The notes: generated from the sequence alone by a model not told the origin. Shown: positions 1 through 7,498, counted from the first letter of the stretch. The stretch is DNA of 8,715 nt from an uncultured Acetatifactor sp. (GCA_947631715.1 CANRMK010000092.1:1-8715), one strand, 5' to 3'. Numbers and translations are program-made.

Positions 1-2201
1 ACCTCAAGATGGTGCACCCGCTGTCCCGCCAGAATCTTATACCGCTCCAGGAGATCCGAGTACAGAGGGTTCTGTGCCAGCCCGGAAAGCCTGGAGGCCG
101 GGAAAGGACAGTAGGAGAACAGGATCTTTCGAGCCACCTTGTTCAATCTCGGGGAGTTGTTTCCCTCAAAGAGTATCCAGATAATGTAATCTCTCACGAA
201 CATTTCCTTAAAGCTGTTCTTGGCCCGCTGAAGACTTGTGCGGACCTTCTCCTTGGCCTCGGCGGTGAGGTCGCGGTTTTTGCGGTAGAACTGGATATAG
301 TCGAAGTATTCGCTTGTGAGGGAGCGCTCGGATACATCGTTCCAGCGGCTGCCCTGAATGCGTTTGCACATCTCCCAGCGGAACTCGCCTGCGAGCCGTA
401 TCATGGAGGTGTTGATATCTTCCAGATGGAAGATGGAGAAGCACATTCTGCCGGGGCTGTTGCGCTTCTTCCCCTCAATCTCCTGCCACATAACGCCGCG
501 GATCCCCACATTGGGGGCCAGGATCACATCGGGAATGTATTCCAGGTGGATATTCTCCTTGCCCATAACCTCAAGATTGTCGTAATCCATGCTCTCCCGG
601 TAGAAAGCGGAGAAATCCACGCTGCGGATAAGCTCCAGGGCTTTGCTGATCTGGGTCACGGTCACAAAGGAGCTCTTTAAGTCTTTCAGCACGTTTTCCG
701 CGGTGAACAGAGGGCAGTAAGTACTGATGCGCCCGAAAGTGACCTTGTTCACAGAGGGGAACATGTTCTGCATCTCGTAATTTACCCTGCTCATGGGATT
801 CTTTTCCATGCTGGCCGCCTGGGAGGGAGTCAGGTTCCCCTGGGCTTTCTGCTTGTTGATGTAATCCGAAAAGTCCTCGTCAAACTCGTTGCGGCTGGGG
901 AGCTTGTCACCGTTGTAGATGGCTGTCAGCCAGTGGTAAAAGGTATAGACCCCGAACTTGCTCTGATCCTCCATCCCGAATGTCAGGTTGTAGAGGACCA
1001 CACAGTTGGAAGCGCCTGCCAGCTCTTCGTCCACATACCCGAAATACAGGAACATTTTCACGGGGGTGGGCATATAAGGGGCAGTGAGGGAACGCTCGAA
1101 TACGGCGGAGTACAGGTCGTAGAAAAGCGCGGTGAGACGCTTTCTCAGTCTGCTGCTCACATCGTCCATAGCGTTCTTGTCCTCCAGCTTTTTGTATTCG
1201 TTCACCTGCTGGCGGAATGTGTCGGCCTCCTCGAATAGATCGCCCGCAAATTCCAGAATGGTGTTCAGGCTGCCGGAGAGCTCGGCCAGGATGGACGCAT
1301 TGAGGGAATCCTCTTTCTGCGGATCCTTTTCCGGCGGGGCGCTCACAGCGGACAGCGCATTGCGGAAGGTCTCGATCCTGGGCGCGGCCTGTACCGCATC
1401 CAGTGCGGGATCGCCCTCAAAATGGCCGATCATTCTCTCGATATCGGCTGCCAGGCTGGCGGCGTCCTGGGAACCGGCGCCCAGCTGGTAATAGAGCGAA
1501 GTATAAAAATCGAACAGATCGTTTCCGGAGCTGTTGAAGTAATACTGCAGGATCTGGGAGCAATAGTGCGCCTGCTCGTCCAGGACCGTGTAAGTCTTGC
1601 GGAAGTCCAGGCTCCCCTTTCTGACCATGCCCAGGGAAATCCCGGGCTCCAGGATCAGTCCCTTGGAAAATTCCTTGGAATAGACATTCTGCAGTCCCAC
1701 ATAATAGCTGTTCAGCCAGATGTCGGGATCCTCGTTCACGATATAGGCCGCAAATTCCTGAAGACCGTCCAGGGATCTGGGGGTGACGCGGTAGCGGCTG
1801 CAGAGGGAGGTGTACTTTGTGTAGTCCTCCGTCATATGTTGATGCAGTGTGGCGCATCTCATTTCAGACAGAGAGCTCCGTCCCAGAAGTGTGTTGATCT
1901 GGCGGAACATGGACAGCAGAAACACCCGGGCTACATCGGGGTGCTTCTGGAGCAGATCTCCCAGCGCCTCCATATTGTTGATGGGATAAGTCAGAACCAC
2001 CGAATCCTCTGCGGTCTTGTAAGCCAGAAAATGCACCTCCGAACAGATCTCGCAGATGCCGATCACATCTCCTTTCTTTAACTGATAGGTGCCTCCGGGA
2101 TATTCCACCTCTACAGCGCCCGATGTGATCAGATGCAGCGCCGTCATTGGCTGTCCCGTCCTGTAGATGACCTTTCCTTTTGTTAATGCGGTTCCTGCCA
2201 T
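1..2201 (-). CDS. Cyclic-nucleotide-binding-like domain protein, large, function unknown (C-terminus outside window)
   Basis: The reverse strand is open from ATG at 2201 to the left edge, giving 733 residues without a stop. Residues about 5-75 resemble a Crp/cNMP-binding beta barrel: KGKVIYRTGQ, then LITSGAVEVEY, then LKKGDVIGICEI. A helix like the Crp dimer helix follows (about 76-106). The phosphate-binding cassette of true cAMP binders (a Glu and an Arg-Ala pair) is not visible; the region reads ICEICSEVHFLAYKTAEDS. No helix-turn-helix follows, so it does not look like a Crp/Fnr transcription factor. The rest is mostly helical and soluble. A charged Pro-rich linker near 288-300 (SAPPEKDPQKED) separates an N-terminal part from a C-terminal part that starts with a likely coiled coil (about 320-370). 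No signal peptide or membrane segment is evident. It is transcribed divergently from the TetR operon. The start at 2201 has AAAGGTGAG 6 nt upstream; an in-frame ATG at 2240 is an alternative. The gene is sure; its function is unknown. Confidence 0.9.
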   Translation of the reverse strand, partial: MAGTALTKGKVIYRTGQPMTALHLITSGAVEVEYPGGTYQLKKGDVIGICEICSEVHFLAYKTAEDSVVLTYPINNMEALGDLLQKHPDVARVFLLSMFRQINTLLGRSSLSEMRCATLHQHMTEDYTKYTSLCSRYRVTPRSLDGLQEFAAYIVNEDPDIWLNSYYVGLQNVYSKEFSKGLILEPGISLGMVRKGSLDFRKTYTVLDEQAHYCSQILQYYFNSSGNDLFDFYTSLYYQLGAGSQDAASLAADIERMIGHFEGDPALDAVQAAPRIETFRNALSAVSAPPEKDPQKEDSLNASILAELSGSLNTILEFAGDLFEEADTFRQQVNEYKKLEDKNAMDDVSSRLRKRLTALFYDLYSAVFERSLTAPYMPTPVKMFLYFGYVDEELAGASNCVVLYNLTFGMEDQSKFGVYTFYHWLTAIYNGDKLPSRNEFDEDFSDYINKQKAQGNLTPSQAASMEKNPMSRVNYEMQNMFPSVNKVTFGRISTYCPLFTAENVLKDLKSSFVTVTQISKALELIRSVDFSAFYRESMDYDNLEVMGKENIHLEYIPDVILAPNVGIRGVMWQEIEGKKRNSPGRMCFSIFHLEDINTSMIRLAGEFRWEMCKRIQGSRWNDVSERSLTSEYFDYIQFYRKNRDLTAEAKEKVRTSLQRAKNSFKEMFVRDYIIWILFEGNNSPRLNKVARKILFSYCPFPASRLSGLAQNPLYSDLLERYKILAGQRVHHLE

Positions 2202-2207
2202 ATTCCT

Positions 2208-2253
2208 CTCACCTTTCCTGCATGCCGTTTTGGCATGCATATTCCCGTCTCCT
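2208..2253 (-). promoter_or_regulatory. Two alternative ribosome binding sites for the cNMP-like gene
   Basis: Reading the minus strand, AAAGGTGAG (2216-2208) lies 6 nt before the ATG at 2201. A second site, AGGAG (2253-2249), lies 8 nt before an in-frame ATG at 2240, which would add MHAKTACRKGERN to the N-terminus. I prefer 2201 because the barrel domain begins immediately after it and the 13-residue extension looks unlike a domain start, but the upstream site is just as good by sequence. Confidence 0.5.
2219..2239 (-). promoter_or_regulatory. Perfect 8-bp inverted repeat in the leader of the cNMP-like gene
   Basis: The arms TGCATGCC and GGCATGCA flank a 5-base spacer, with no mismatch. In the minus-strand transcript this would fold as a hairpin (loop AAAAC). 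Its 3' arm ends at the first A of AGGAAAGGTGAG, so it directly abuts the ribosome binding site of the 2201 start, and its 5' arm includes the TG of the alternative ATG at 2240. It could be an RNA hairpin affecting start choice or a protein-binding operator. There is no T-run after it on either strand, so it is not a terminator. Confidence 0.5.
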
Positions 2254-2265
2254 GCCCGGGGCAGG
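2251..2265 (-). promoter_or_regulatory. GC-rich short hairpin overlapping the upstream ribosome binding site
   Basis: CCTGCC and GGCAGG are perfect 6-bp arms around a 3-base loop. Outer pairing of CCGT (2245-2248) with ACGG (2269-2272) could extend it with bulges. In the minus-strand transcript the 3' arm contains the AGG of the AGGAG site that precedes the ATG at 2240, so folding would partly hide that site. No function has been shown; a 6-bp GC-rich stem can also arise by chance in GC-rich DNA. Confidence 0.35.
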
Positions 2266-2360
2266 GAAACGGCTTCCCAAAATCAGATTCCGTGCCTCTT
2301 CGGTTCCCCGCGCCGGATGCCGGTACAGGATATCTGCGCGGACGAGGACCGTCTGCCAAC

Positions 2361-2389
2361 AGTATACAACAAAGTATCTGCAATTTTCT
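2361..2389 (-). promoter_or_regulatory. Candidate promoter for the cNMP-like gene
   Basis: On the minus strand TATACT (2366-2361) matches five of six bases of a sigma-A -10 box and sits in the AT-rich part of the divergent region. No good -35 box lies 16-18 bases upstream (AGAAAA at 17). Initiation here would give a leader of about 150 nt carrying both short hairpins. This is a weak prediction from one element. Confidence 0.25.
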
Positions 2390-2390
2390 A

Positions 2391-2430
2391 CTGTACTTTT
2401 GACAAATTTGTGTTAAAATAAAAATACATA
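2391..2430 (+). promoter_or_regulatory. Candidate promoter of the plus-strand operon
   Basis: A perfect -35 hexamer TTGACA is at 2399-2404, in the most AT-rich stretch of the window. The -10 element at 17 bases (AAATAC, 2422-2427) is poor. An alternative is the extended -10 TGTTAAAAT (2411-2419), which would work with a weak -35 near 2391-2396. Either choice gives a leader of roughly 40-55 nt before the ATG at 2478. A promoter here is likely; its exact boxes are not settled. Confidence 0.45.
2402..2411. promoter_or_regulatory. Palindrome over the promoter, candidate operator
   Basis: ACAAATTTGT is a perfect 10-bp palindrome that begins inside TTGACA and ends at the start of the possible extended -10 element. 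Outward matches are partial only. A repressor bound here would block plus-strand transcription and might also affect the divergent gene, because TTGTCA on the minus strand (2405-2400) overlaps it. The TetR-type protein encoded two genes downstream is one candidate binder, but that is inference. Confidence 0.3.
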
Positions 2431-2461
2431 TGTGTCAGTTTTAGCGGTACGGCCCGAGAAC

Positions 2462-2466
2462 GGAGG
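2462..2466 (+). promoter_or_regulatory. Ribosome binding site that fixes the start at 2478
   Basis: GGAGG lies 11 nt before the ATG at 2478. The same frame also contains a GTG at 2466, but that codon overlaps the GGAGG itself and has no site of its own, so the ATG at 2478 is the better start. Confidence 0.75.
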
Positions 2467-2477
2467 TGCGAGAGCAT

Positions 2478-2945
2478 ATGGATCGGAATATGGAATACCG
2501 CCAGCAGCTGGTTCAGGAGTACGAACAGACCGTGACGCCTTTTCTGCGCTATCTGCCCTGGTTTGAAAAAAATGCCGGCGGAACGGGGAGCACTCTGTAC
2601 GAGGGACAGAACGCTTCCGAGGGCACCATGCGTTTTCCCGTTTACGATTCCACGCTGATGAGTTTTGTCCGGGAAATGTCAAAATCGTCCCTGATGGACA
2701 GAAATTACAGCTATGTCTACTCCCGCAACAGGATCAAGACTCACGAGGACGAAAGGAAGCGGATCGCCTCAGCCGGACTGGAGGACTGGGGGATCTTAAG
2801 GGGGATCCTCTCCCGGTATGTCCTGGGGGGCATGACGAAGGGGGCGCTCTGGAGCGAGGCCGTTAAGGAAGATATTTTTTATCTGACATTAAAACAGATG
2901 CAGAAGATCATCGAATTTTGGGATAAGCCTTTGGATGTAAGGTAG
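2478..2945 (+). CDS. Small conserved-looking protein of unknown function
   Basis: The frame encodes 155 residues ending at TAG 2943-2945. It looks soluble, with no signal peptide or membrane segment. Visible features are an aromatic N-terminal stretch FLRYLPWFEKN (about 22-32), a strand-like MRFPVYDSTLMSFVREM (51-67), a charged segment RNRIKTHEDERKRI (83-96), and a helical end LKQMQKIIEFWDKPLDVR (138-155). The pattern of an early PWFE motif, VYDSTL and a final EFW resembles what I recall of DUF6508-type proteins, but I cannot check that. It is the first gene after the divergent promoter region, and a TetR-type regulator starts 17 nt after its stop, so the two are almost certainly cotranscribed. 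Its function is unknown; a role as partner or target of the regulator is only suggested by position. Confidence 0.8.
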   Translation: MDRNMEYRQQLVQEYEQTVTPFLRYLPWFEKNAGGTGSTLYEGQNASEGTMRFPVYDSTLMSFVREMSKSSLMDRNYSYVYSRNRIKTHEDERKRIASAGLEDWGILRGILSRYVLGGMTKGALWSEAVKEDIFYLTLKQMQKIIEFWDKPLDVR

Positions 2946-2962
2946 AAGGGGTACGAGCAGAT

Positions 2963-3547
2963 ATGGGAGAAAAGTCGGTACAAAAGAGGAAATTCATACT
3001 GGAGACGGCCAGAAAGGTCTTTGTGGAAAAGGGCTTTAAAAAAGTCACCATGAAAGATATCGTGGAGGCCTGTGAGATCAGCAGGGGCGGTCTTTATCTG
3101 TATTTTGAGAGCACCAGCCAGATCTTCATGGAGGTGATGAAGCTGGAGAGCGAGGAGGCGGACGACGTCTTCTCGGACAGCATCACGGAGGACGCCACCG
3201 CTTCGGACATTCTGGTGCTGTTCCTGCAGGAGCAGAAGAAAGAGCTTCTGCGCAAAAAGAATACGCTGACTCAGGCGATCTATGAATTTTACTTTGAGAA
3301 CCAGCTGCCAAAGAAAGACAATGTGCTGAAAAAGCAGTTCGACTCCGCTGTGAAGATCATCGAGAAGCTCCTGGAGACCGGGGTGGAGAACGGGGAATTC
3401 TACTGCGAGGACTGTGCGGGCACGGCAAGGAACATTATATTCGTGCTGGAGGGATTAAAGATTTCCGCCCAGACCATCGGCATTACCGCTGAGACAGTGG
3501 ACAGGGAAATCCTGTACATACTCAAATCCCTTAGTGCGGACGAGTGA
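2963..3547 (+). CDS. TetR/AcrR-family transcriptional regulator
   Basis: The product has 194 residues, a normal length for the family. The N-terminal DNA-binding domain is clear: ILETARKVFVEKGFKKVTMK (12-31), then DIVEACEISRGGLYLYFES (32-50), with the recognition helix around SRGGLYLYF. The remaining all-helical part (about 60-194) would bind a ligand and form the dimer; it is acidic and its ligand cannot be told from sequence. Proteins of this kind usually repress their own operon and release DNA on binding a small molecule. The start at 2963 has AAGGGG 11 nt upstream. It follows the unknown small gene by 17 nt and precedes purL by 106 nt with no visible terminator, so it could be self-regulating from the promoter near 2400. 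There is no adjacent efflux pump, the common TetR target, in the window. Confidence 0.93.
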   Translation: MGEKSVQKRKFILETARKVFVEKGFKKVTMKDIVEACEISRGGLYLYFESTSQIFMEVMKLESEEADDVFSDSITEDATASDILVLFLQEQKKELLRKKNTLTQAIYEFYFENQLPKKDNVLKKQFDSAVKIIEKLLETGVENGEFYCEDCAGTARNIIFVLEGLKISAQTIGITAETVDREILYILKSLSADE

Positions 3548-3624
3548 ACGCTTTTTGGCGTGGGCGGACGCAGAGCCCGGCAAGGGAGGAAAGAAGCGGC
3601 CTGCGGGGCGGAAATAACAGAAAA

Positions 3625-3639
3625 TGCCGGCAAACGGCA
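3625..3639 (+). promoter_or_regulatory. Short inverted repeat just before the purL ribosome binding site
   Basis: TGCCG and CGGCA form perfect 5-bp arms around GCAAA, ending 6 nt before GAGG (3646-3649). The remaining TetR-purL gap (3548-3653) shows no strong promoter, no PurR-type box that I recognise, no purine riboswitch and no T-run terminator. With only 5 bp the repeat may be chance; if it folds it would also cover the alternative ATG at 3624. Confidence 0.25.
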
Positions 3640-3653
3640 GAATGCGAGGAGAC

Positions 3654-6600
3654 ATGGGAAGCGTCAGACGGATTTATGTGGAAAAGAAAGAGCCCTATGC
3701 GGTAAAGGCGAAAGAACTTCTGGAAGAGCTGAAAAGCTATCTCGGCGTGAAAGCGGACGGTGTGCGGGTGTTTATCCGCTATGACGTGGAGAACCTTTCG
3801 GATCAGGTCTTCGAGAGAGCCTGCCGGACAGTGTTCTCGGAGCCTCCGGTGGACGATCTGTATCGGGAGAGCATAGAAATCCCTGAGGGCGCCAGAGTAT
3901 TTTCGGTGGAATTTCTGCCGGGGCAGTTCGACCAGAGAGCGGATTCCGCCGTACAGTGCGTCCGGTTCCTGGACGAGAATGCGGAGCCGGTGATCCGCAC
4001 GGCAGTCACCTATATGATCCTGGGGAACCTGTCGGAGGAAGAATTTGCACGGATCAAGTCGTACTGCATCAATCCCGTGGATTCCCGGGAGACGGGGGCG
4101 GAAAAGCCCGAGACTCTGATCACGGCCTTTGAGGAGCCCGCTGACATTGCCGTATTCGATGGGTTCGGGGCCATGGAGGAGGGAGAGCTGCGCAGGCTCT
4201 ATGACTCCCTGTCCCTGGCCATGACGTTCCAGGACTTTCTGCATATCCAGAAGTATTTTAAAGAGGACGAGAAGCGGGATCCGTCCGTGACGGAGATCCG
4301 CGTGCTGGACACGTATTGGTCCGATCACTGCCGCCACACCACGTTTTCCACGGAGCTGACCAGTGTGGAATTCGGGGACGGCTATTACCGTTCTCCCCTG
4401 GAGACCACTTACCAGAGTTATCTGGACACCAGGGAGGAAATCTACGGGGATAGAAAGGACAAATTCGTATGCCTGATGGATCTGGCCCTGATGGCCATGC
4501 GGAAGCTGAAAAAGGATGGAAAGCTTCAGGATATGGAGGAATCCGACGAGATCAACGCCTGTTCTGTGGTGGTCCCTGTGGAAATGGATTACGGAGACCA
4601 CAGGGAGACGCAGGAGTGGCTGGTCTTCTTTAAGAACGAGACTCACAATCACCCCACGGAGATAGAGCCCTTCGGCGGCGCGGCTACCTGTCTTGGCGGC
4701 GCTATCCGGGATCCCCTTTCCGGCAGGGGCTATGTCTATCAGGCCATGCGCGTTACGGGCGCTGCGGATCCAAGGGTGCCCGTATCCGAGACCCTTAAGG
4801 GGAAGCTGCCCCAGAAAAAGCTGGTCCGGGGGGCTGCGGACGGCTATTCCTCCTACGGCAACCAGATCGGTCTGGCCACCGGGCTGGTAAAGGAGATCTA
4901 CCACCCGGACTATGTGGCCAAGCGCATGGAGATCGGCGCAGTGATGGGCGCGGCGCCCAGAAAGAATGTGATCCGGGAGTCCTCGGCCCCGGGGGACATC
5001 ATCATTCTGCTCGGCGGGCGCACCGGGCGGGACGGCTGCGGCGGCGCCACCGGTTCCTCCAAGGTGCACACGGAGCAGTCCATCGAGACCTGCGGCGCGG
5101 AGGTACAGAAAGGAAACGCCCCCACAGAGAGAAAGATCCAGAGGCTGTTCAGGCGGCCCGAGGTGAGCAGGATCATCAAAAAGTGCAATGACTTCGGCGC
5201 CGGCGGCGTATCCGTTGCCATCGGCGAGCTGGCGGACGGGCTGGAAGTGGATCTGGACAGGGTGCCAAAGAAGTATGCGGGCCTGGACGGCACGGAGCTT
5301 GCCATCTCCGAATCCCAGGAGCGCATGGCCGTGGTGGTGGATCCGGGCGATGTGGAGAAATTCTTAGGCTATGCGGCGGAGGAGAACCTGGAGGCTGTGG
5401 CCGTGGCTGAAGTCACGGAGGAGCCCAGGCTTGTGTTAAAGTGGCGGGGAAAGAAGATCGTCGATCTAAAGCGGGCTTTCCTGGACACCAACGGGGCCCA
5501 TCAGGAGACCGCCGTCAAGGTGGATATCCCGGATGAGAGGGAAAATTATTTTGAGAAGTGGGCCGTGCCCGCAGTGGGCGAAAAGCTGGAGGCAGGAGAT
5601 GTAAAGGGCGCGTGGCTTGCGCTGCTGGGCGACCTGAATGTATGCTCCCAGAAAGGCCTGGTGGAGATGTTCGACTCCTCCATCGGGGCGGGGAGCGTGC
5701 TGATGCCTTACGGCGGACAGTATCAGCTCACGGAGACCCAGGCCATGGTGGCAAAGCTGCCTGTGCTGGAGGGAAAGACCGATACAGTCACCATGATGAG
5801 CTATGGCTTTGACCCCTATCTGTCCTCCTGGAGCCCTTACCACGGGGCGGTGTATGCGGTGGTGGAATCCATGGCAAAGATCGTGGCGTGCGGCGGAAGC
5901 TTCGGAAAGATCCGCTTTACTTTCCAGGAGTATTTCCGCAGAATGACCGGGGATCCTAAGCGGTGGAGCCAGCCCTTTGCGGCGCTTTTAGGGGCGTATG
6001 ACGCTCAGATGGGCTTCGGGCTCGCTTCCATCGGCGGAAAGGACAGCATGTCCGGCACATTTAACGATATCGATGTGCCGCCCACACTGGTGTCCTTTGC
6101 GGTGGATACGGCAGACCTGGGGGACATTGTGACGCCGGAGTTAAAGCGTCCCGGCAGCAGGCTGGTGCGCTTTAAGATAGAAAAAGACGATTTTGACATT
6201 CCCATGTACGACAGCGTGGCGGAGCTCTACAGCTATGTGGAAAGCCTGATGAAAGAGAAGACGGTGCTTTCCGCCTATGCGCTGAATTCGGCAGGCGTGG
6301 CGGCAGCCGTGTCCAAGATGGCGTTCGGCAACAGGCTTGGCGTGGCGGTAGATGAGGACATGCCGGTGAGCGGACTCTTTGAGAATGCCCTTGGCGATAT
6401 TCTTGTGGAGATCGTCCCTGAGAAGCTGGAAGCCGTTCTCGCGTCCGGGTTCCACGCTACAGTGGTCGGCACGGTCACCCAGGAGCCGGTATTTCGCTGC
6501 AGGGATACGGTGATCTCCGGGGAGGAGGCCCTGCGGACATGGTCATCCGGACTGGAAAAGGTATTTGCCGTAAAGGCGGTAAAGGATACCACGCCCGTTG

Positions 6601-7451
6601 AGAGCAGTTGTTACAGAGCCGACAGCGTTTATGTGTGCAGGCACAAGACGGCCAGACCCAGGGTATTTATTCCGGTATTTCCCGGTACGAACTGCGAGTA
6701 TGACAGCGCCAGGGCCTTTGAGCGGGCTGGCGCAGATGTGGTGACAAAGGTGTTCCGGAACCTGACGGCGGAGGATATCCGGCTGTCTGTGGAGGAGTAT
6801 GAAAAGGCTATCGGCCAGTCTCAGATCATTATGTTCCCGGGAGGCTTCTCGGCCGGCGATGAGCCGGACGGCAGCGCAAAGTTCTTTGCAACGGCTTTCC
6901 GGAATGAACGGCTTAAGGATGCCGTGATGCGCCTGTTGAACGAGCGTGACGGCCTGGTGCTTGGAATCTGCAACGGCTTCCAGGCGCTGATAAAGCTGGG
7001 GCTTCTGCCTTACGGGGAGATCGTGGGACAGAAAGAGGATTCTCCGACCCTGACCTACAACACCATCAACCGCCATATCTCTAAAATGGTGTATACGAAA
7101 GTCGTCTCAGATAAGTCTCCCTGGCTTAAAGGGGCGCAGCTGGGATCAGTCTACTGCAATCCCGCTTCCCACGGGGAGGGGCGTTTCGTGGCACCGAAAG
7201 AATGGCTGGAGAGGCTGTTCGAAAATGGCCAGGTAGCCACCCAGTATTCGGATCCCATGGGAAATGTCTCCATGGACGAAGAGTACAACGTGAACGGTTC
7301 CTACTGTGCCATCGAGGGAATCACATCGCCTGACGGCAGAGTCCTGGGCAAGATGGCCCACTCTGAGCGCAGAGGAGACGGCGTTGCGATGAATATTTAC
7401 GGGGAACAGGATATCCGGATATTTGAATCCGGCGTGGCATATTTTAGATAA
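3654..7451 (+). CDS. purL: Phosphoribosylformylglycinamidine synthase, single-chain (FGAM synthase)
   Basis: This cytoplasmic enzyme uses ATP and glutamine to turn FGAR into FGAM in de novo purine synthesis. From the ATG at 3654 it has 1265 residues, typical of the single-chain Firmicute clade that fuses PurS-, PurL- and PurQ-like parts. The PurS-like N-terminus starts MGSVRRIYVEKKEPYAV. The synthase part contains DTYWSDHCRHTTF (219-231), ETHNHPTEIEPFGG (329-342), a Gly-rich GGRTGRDGCGGATGSS (454-469) and CNDFGAGGVSVAIGE (511-525). The glutaminase domain begins near 1002 (PRVFIPVFPGTNCEYD); its nucleophile is Cys1106 in GICNGFQ, with His1236 and Glu1238 in MAHSERR completing the triad. All key residues are present, so it should be active. 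I chose 3654 over an in-frame ATG at 3624 because GAGG precedes it closely (4 nt) and the protein then starts as I recall homologues do. The reading frame is intact, ending at TAA 7449-7451. Confidence 0.97.
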   Translation: MGSVRRIYVEKKEPYAVKAKELLEELKSYLGVKADGVRVFIRYDVENLSDQVFERACRTVFSEPPVDDLYRESIEIPEGARVFSVEFLPGQFDQRADSAVQCVRFLDENAEPVIRTAVTYMILGNLSEEEFARIKSYCINPVDSRETGAEKPETLITAFEEPADIAVFDGFGAMEEGELRRLYDSLSLAMTFQDFLHIQKYFKEDEKRDPSVTEIRVLDTYWSDHCRHTTFSTELTSVEFGDGYYRSPLETTYQSYLDTREEIYGDRKDKFVCLMDLALMAMRKLKKDGKLQDMEESDEINACSVVVPVEMDYGDHRETQEWLVFFKNETHNHPTEIEPFGGAATCLGGAIRDPLSGRGYVYQAMRVTGAADPRVPVSETLKGKLPQKKLVRGAADGYSSYGNQIGLATGLVKEIYHPDYVAKRMEIGAVMGAAPRKNVIRESSAPGDIIILLGGRTGRDGCGGATGSSKVHTEQSIETCGAEVQKGNAPTERKIQRLFRRPEVSRIIKKCNDFGAGGVSVAIGELADGLEVDLDRVPKKYAGLDGTELAISESQERMAVVVDPGDVEKFLGYAAEENLEAVAVAEVTEEPRLVLKWRGKKIVDLKRAFLDTNGAHQETAVKVDIPDERENYFEKWAVPAVGEKLEAGDVKGAWLALLGDLNVCSQKGLVEMFDSSIGAGSVLMPYGGQYQLTETQAMVAKLPVLEGKTDTVTMMSYGFDPYLSSWSPYHGAVYAVVESMAKIVACGGSFGKIRFTFQEYFRRMTGDPKRWSQPFAALLGAYDAQMGFGLASIGGKDSMSGTFNDIDVPPTLVSFAVDTADLGDIVTPELKRPGSRLVRFKIEKDDFDIPMYDSVAELYSYVESLMKEKTVLSAYALNSAGVAAAVSKMAFGNRLGVAVDEDMPVSGLFENALGDILVEIVPEKLEAVLASGFHATVVGTVTQEPVFRCRDTVISGEEALRTWSSGLEKVFAVKAVKDTTPVESSCYRADSVYVCRHKTARPRVFIPVFPGTNCEYDSARAFERAGADVVTKVFRNLTAEDIRLSVEEYEKAIGQSQIIMFPGGFSAGDEPDGSAKFFATAFRNERLKDAVMRLLNERDGLVLGICNGFQALIKLGLLPYGEIVGQKEDSPTLTYNTINRHISKMVYTKVVSDKSPWLKGAQLGSVYCNPASHGEGRFVAPKEWLERLFENGQVATQYSDPMGNVSMDEEYNVNGSYCAIEGITSPDGRVLGKMAHSERRGDGVAMNIYGEQDIRIFESGVAYFR

Positions 7452-7498
7452 GAAAGTCAAGAAAGGGCGATGGAGATCCGTCGTAAGGGTGAAAGAAC

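Noticed and set aside
9..2081. Several plus-strand open frames opposite the cNMP-like gene (for example 9-680 and 1422-2081)
   Set aside because: The minus-strand frame is continuous over the whole region with a recognisable domain and ribosome binding site; the plus-strand frames lack these and are shadows in GC-rich coding DNA.
2466..2477. GTG at 2466 as start of the small unknown gene
   Set aside because: It overlaps the GGAGG that serves the ATG at 2478 and has no upstream site of its own.
3548..3570. ACGC-TTTTTG-GCGT after the TetR gene as a terminator
   Set aside because: The stem is only 4 bp and no T-run follows it; the Ts are in the loop.
3531..5069. A 512-codon open frame on the minus strand inside purL
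   Set aside because: It shares the codon register of purL, so it stays open simply because purL rarely uses TTA, CTA or TCA codons here. Its translation has no recognisable domain and purL is unambiguous.
7452..7498. Terminator or separate promoter between purL and the EAL-HDOD gene
   Set aside because: The 47 nt contain no hairpin with a T-run and no plausible -35/-10 pair.
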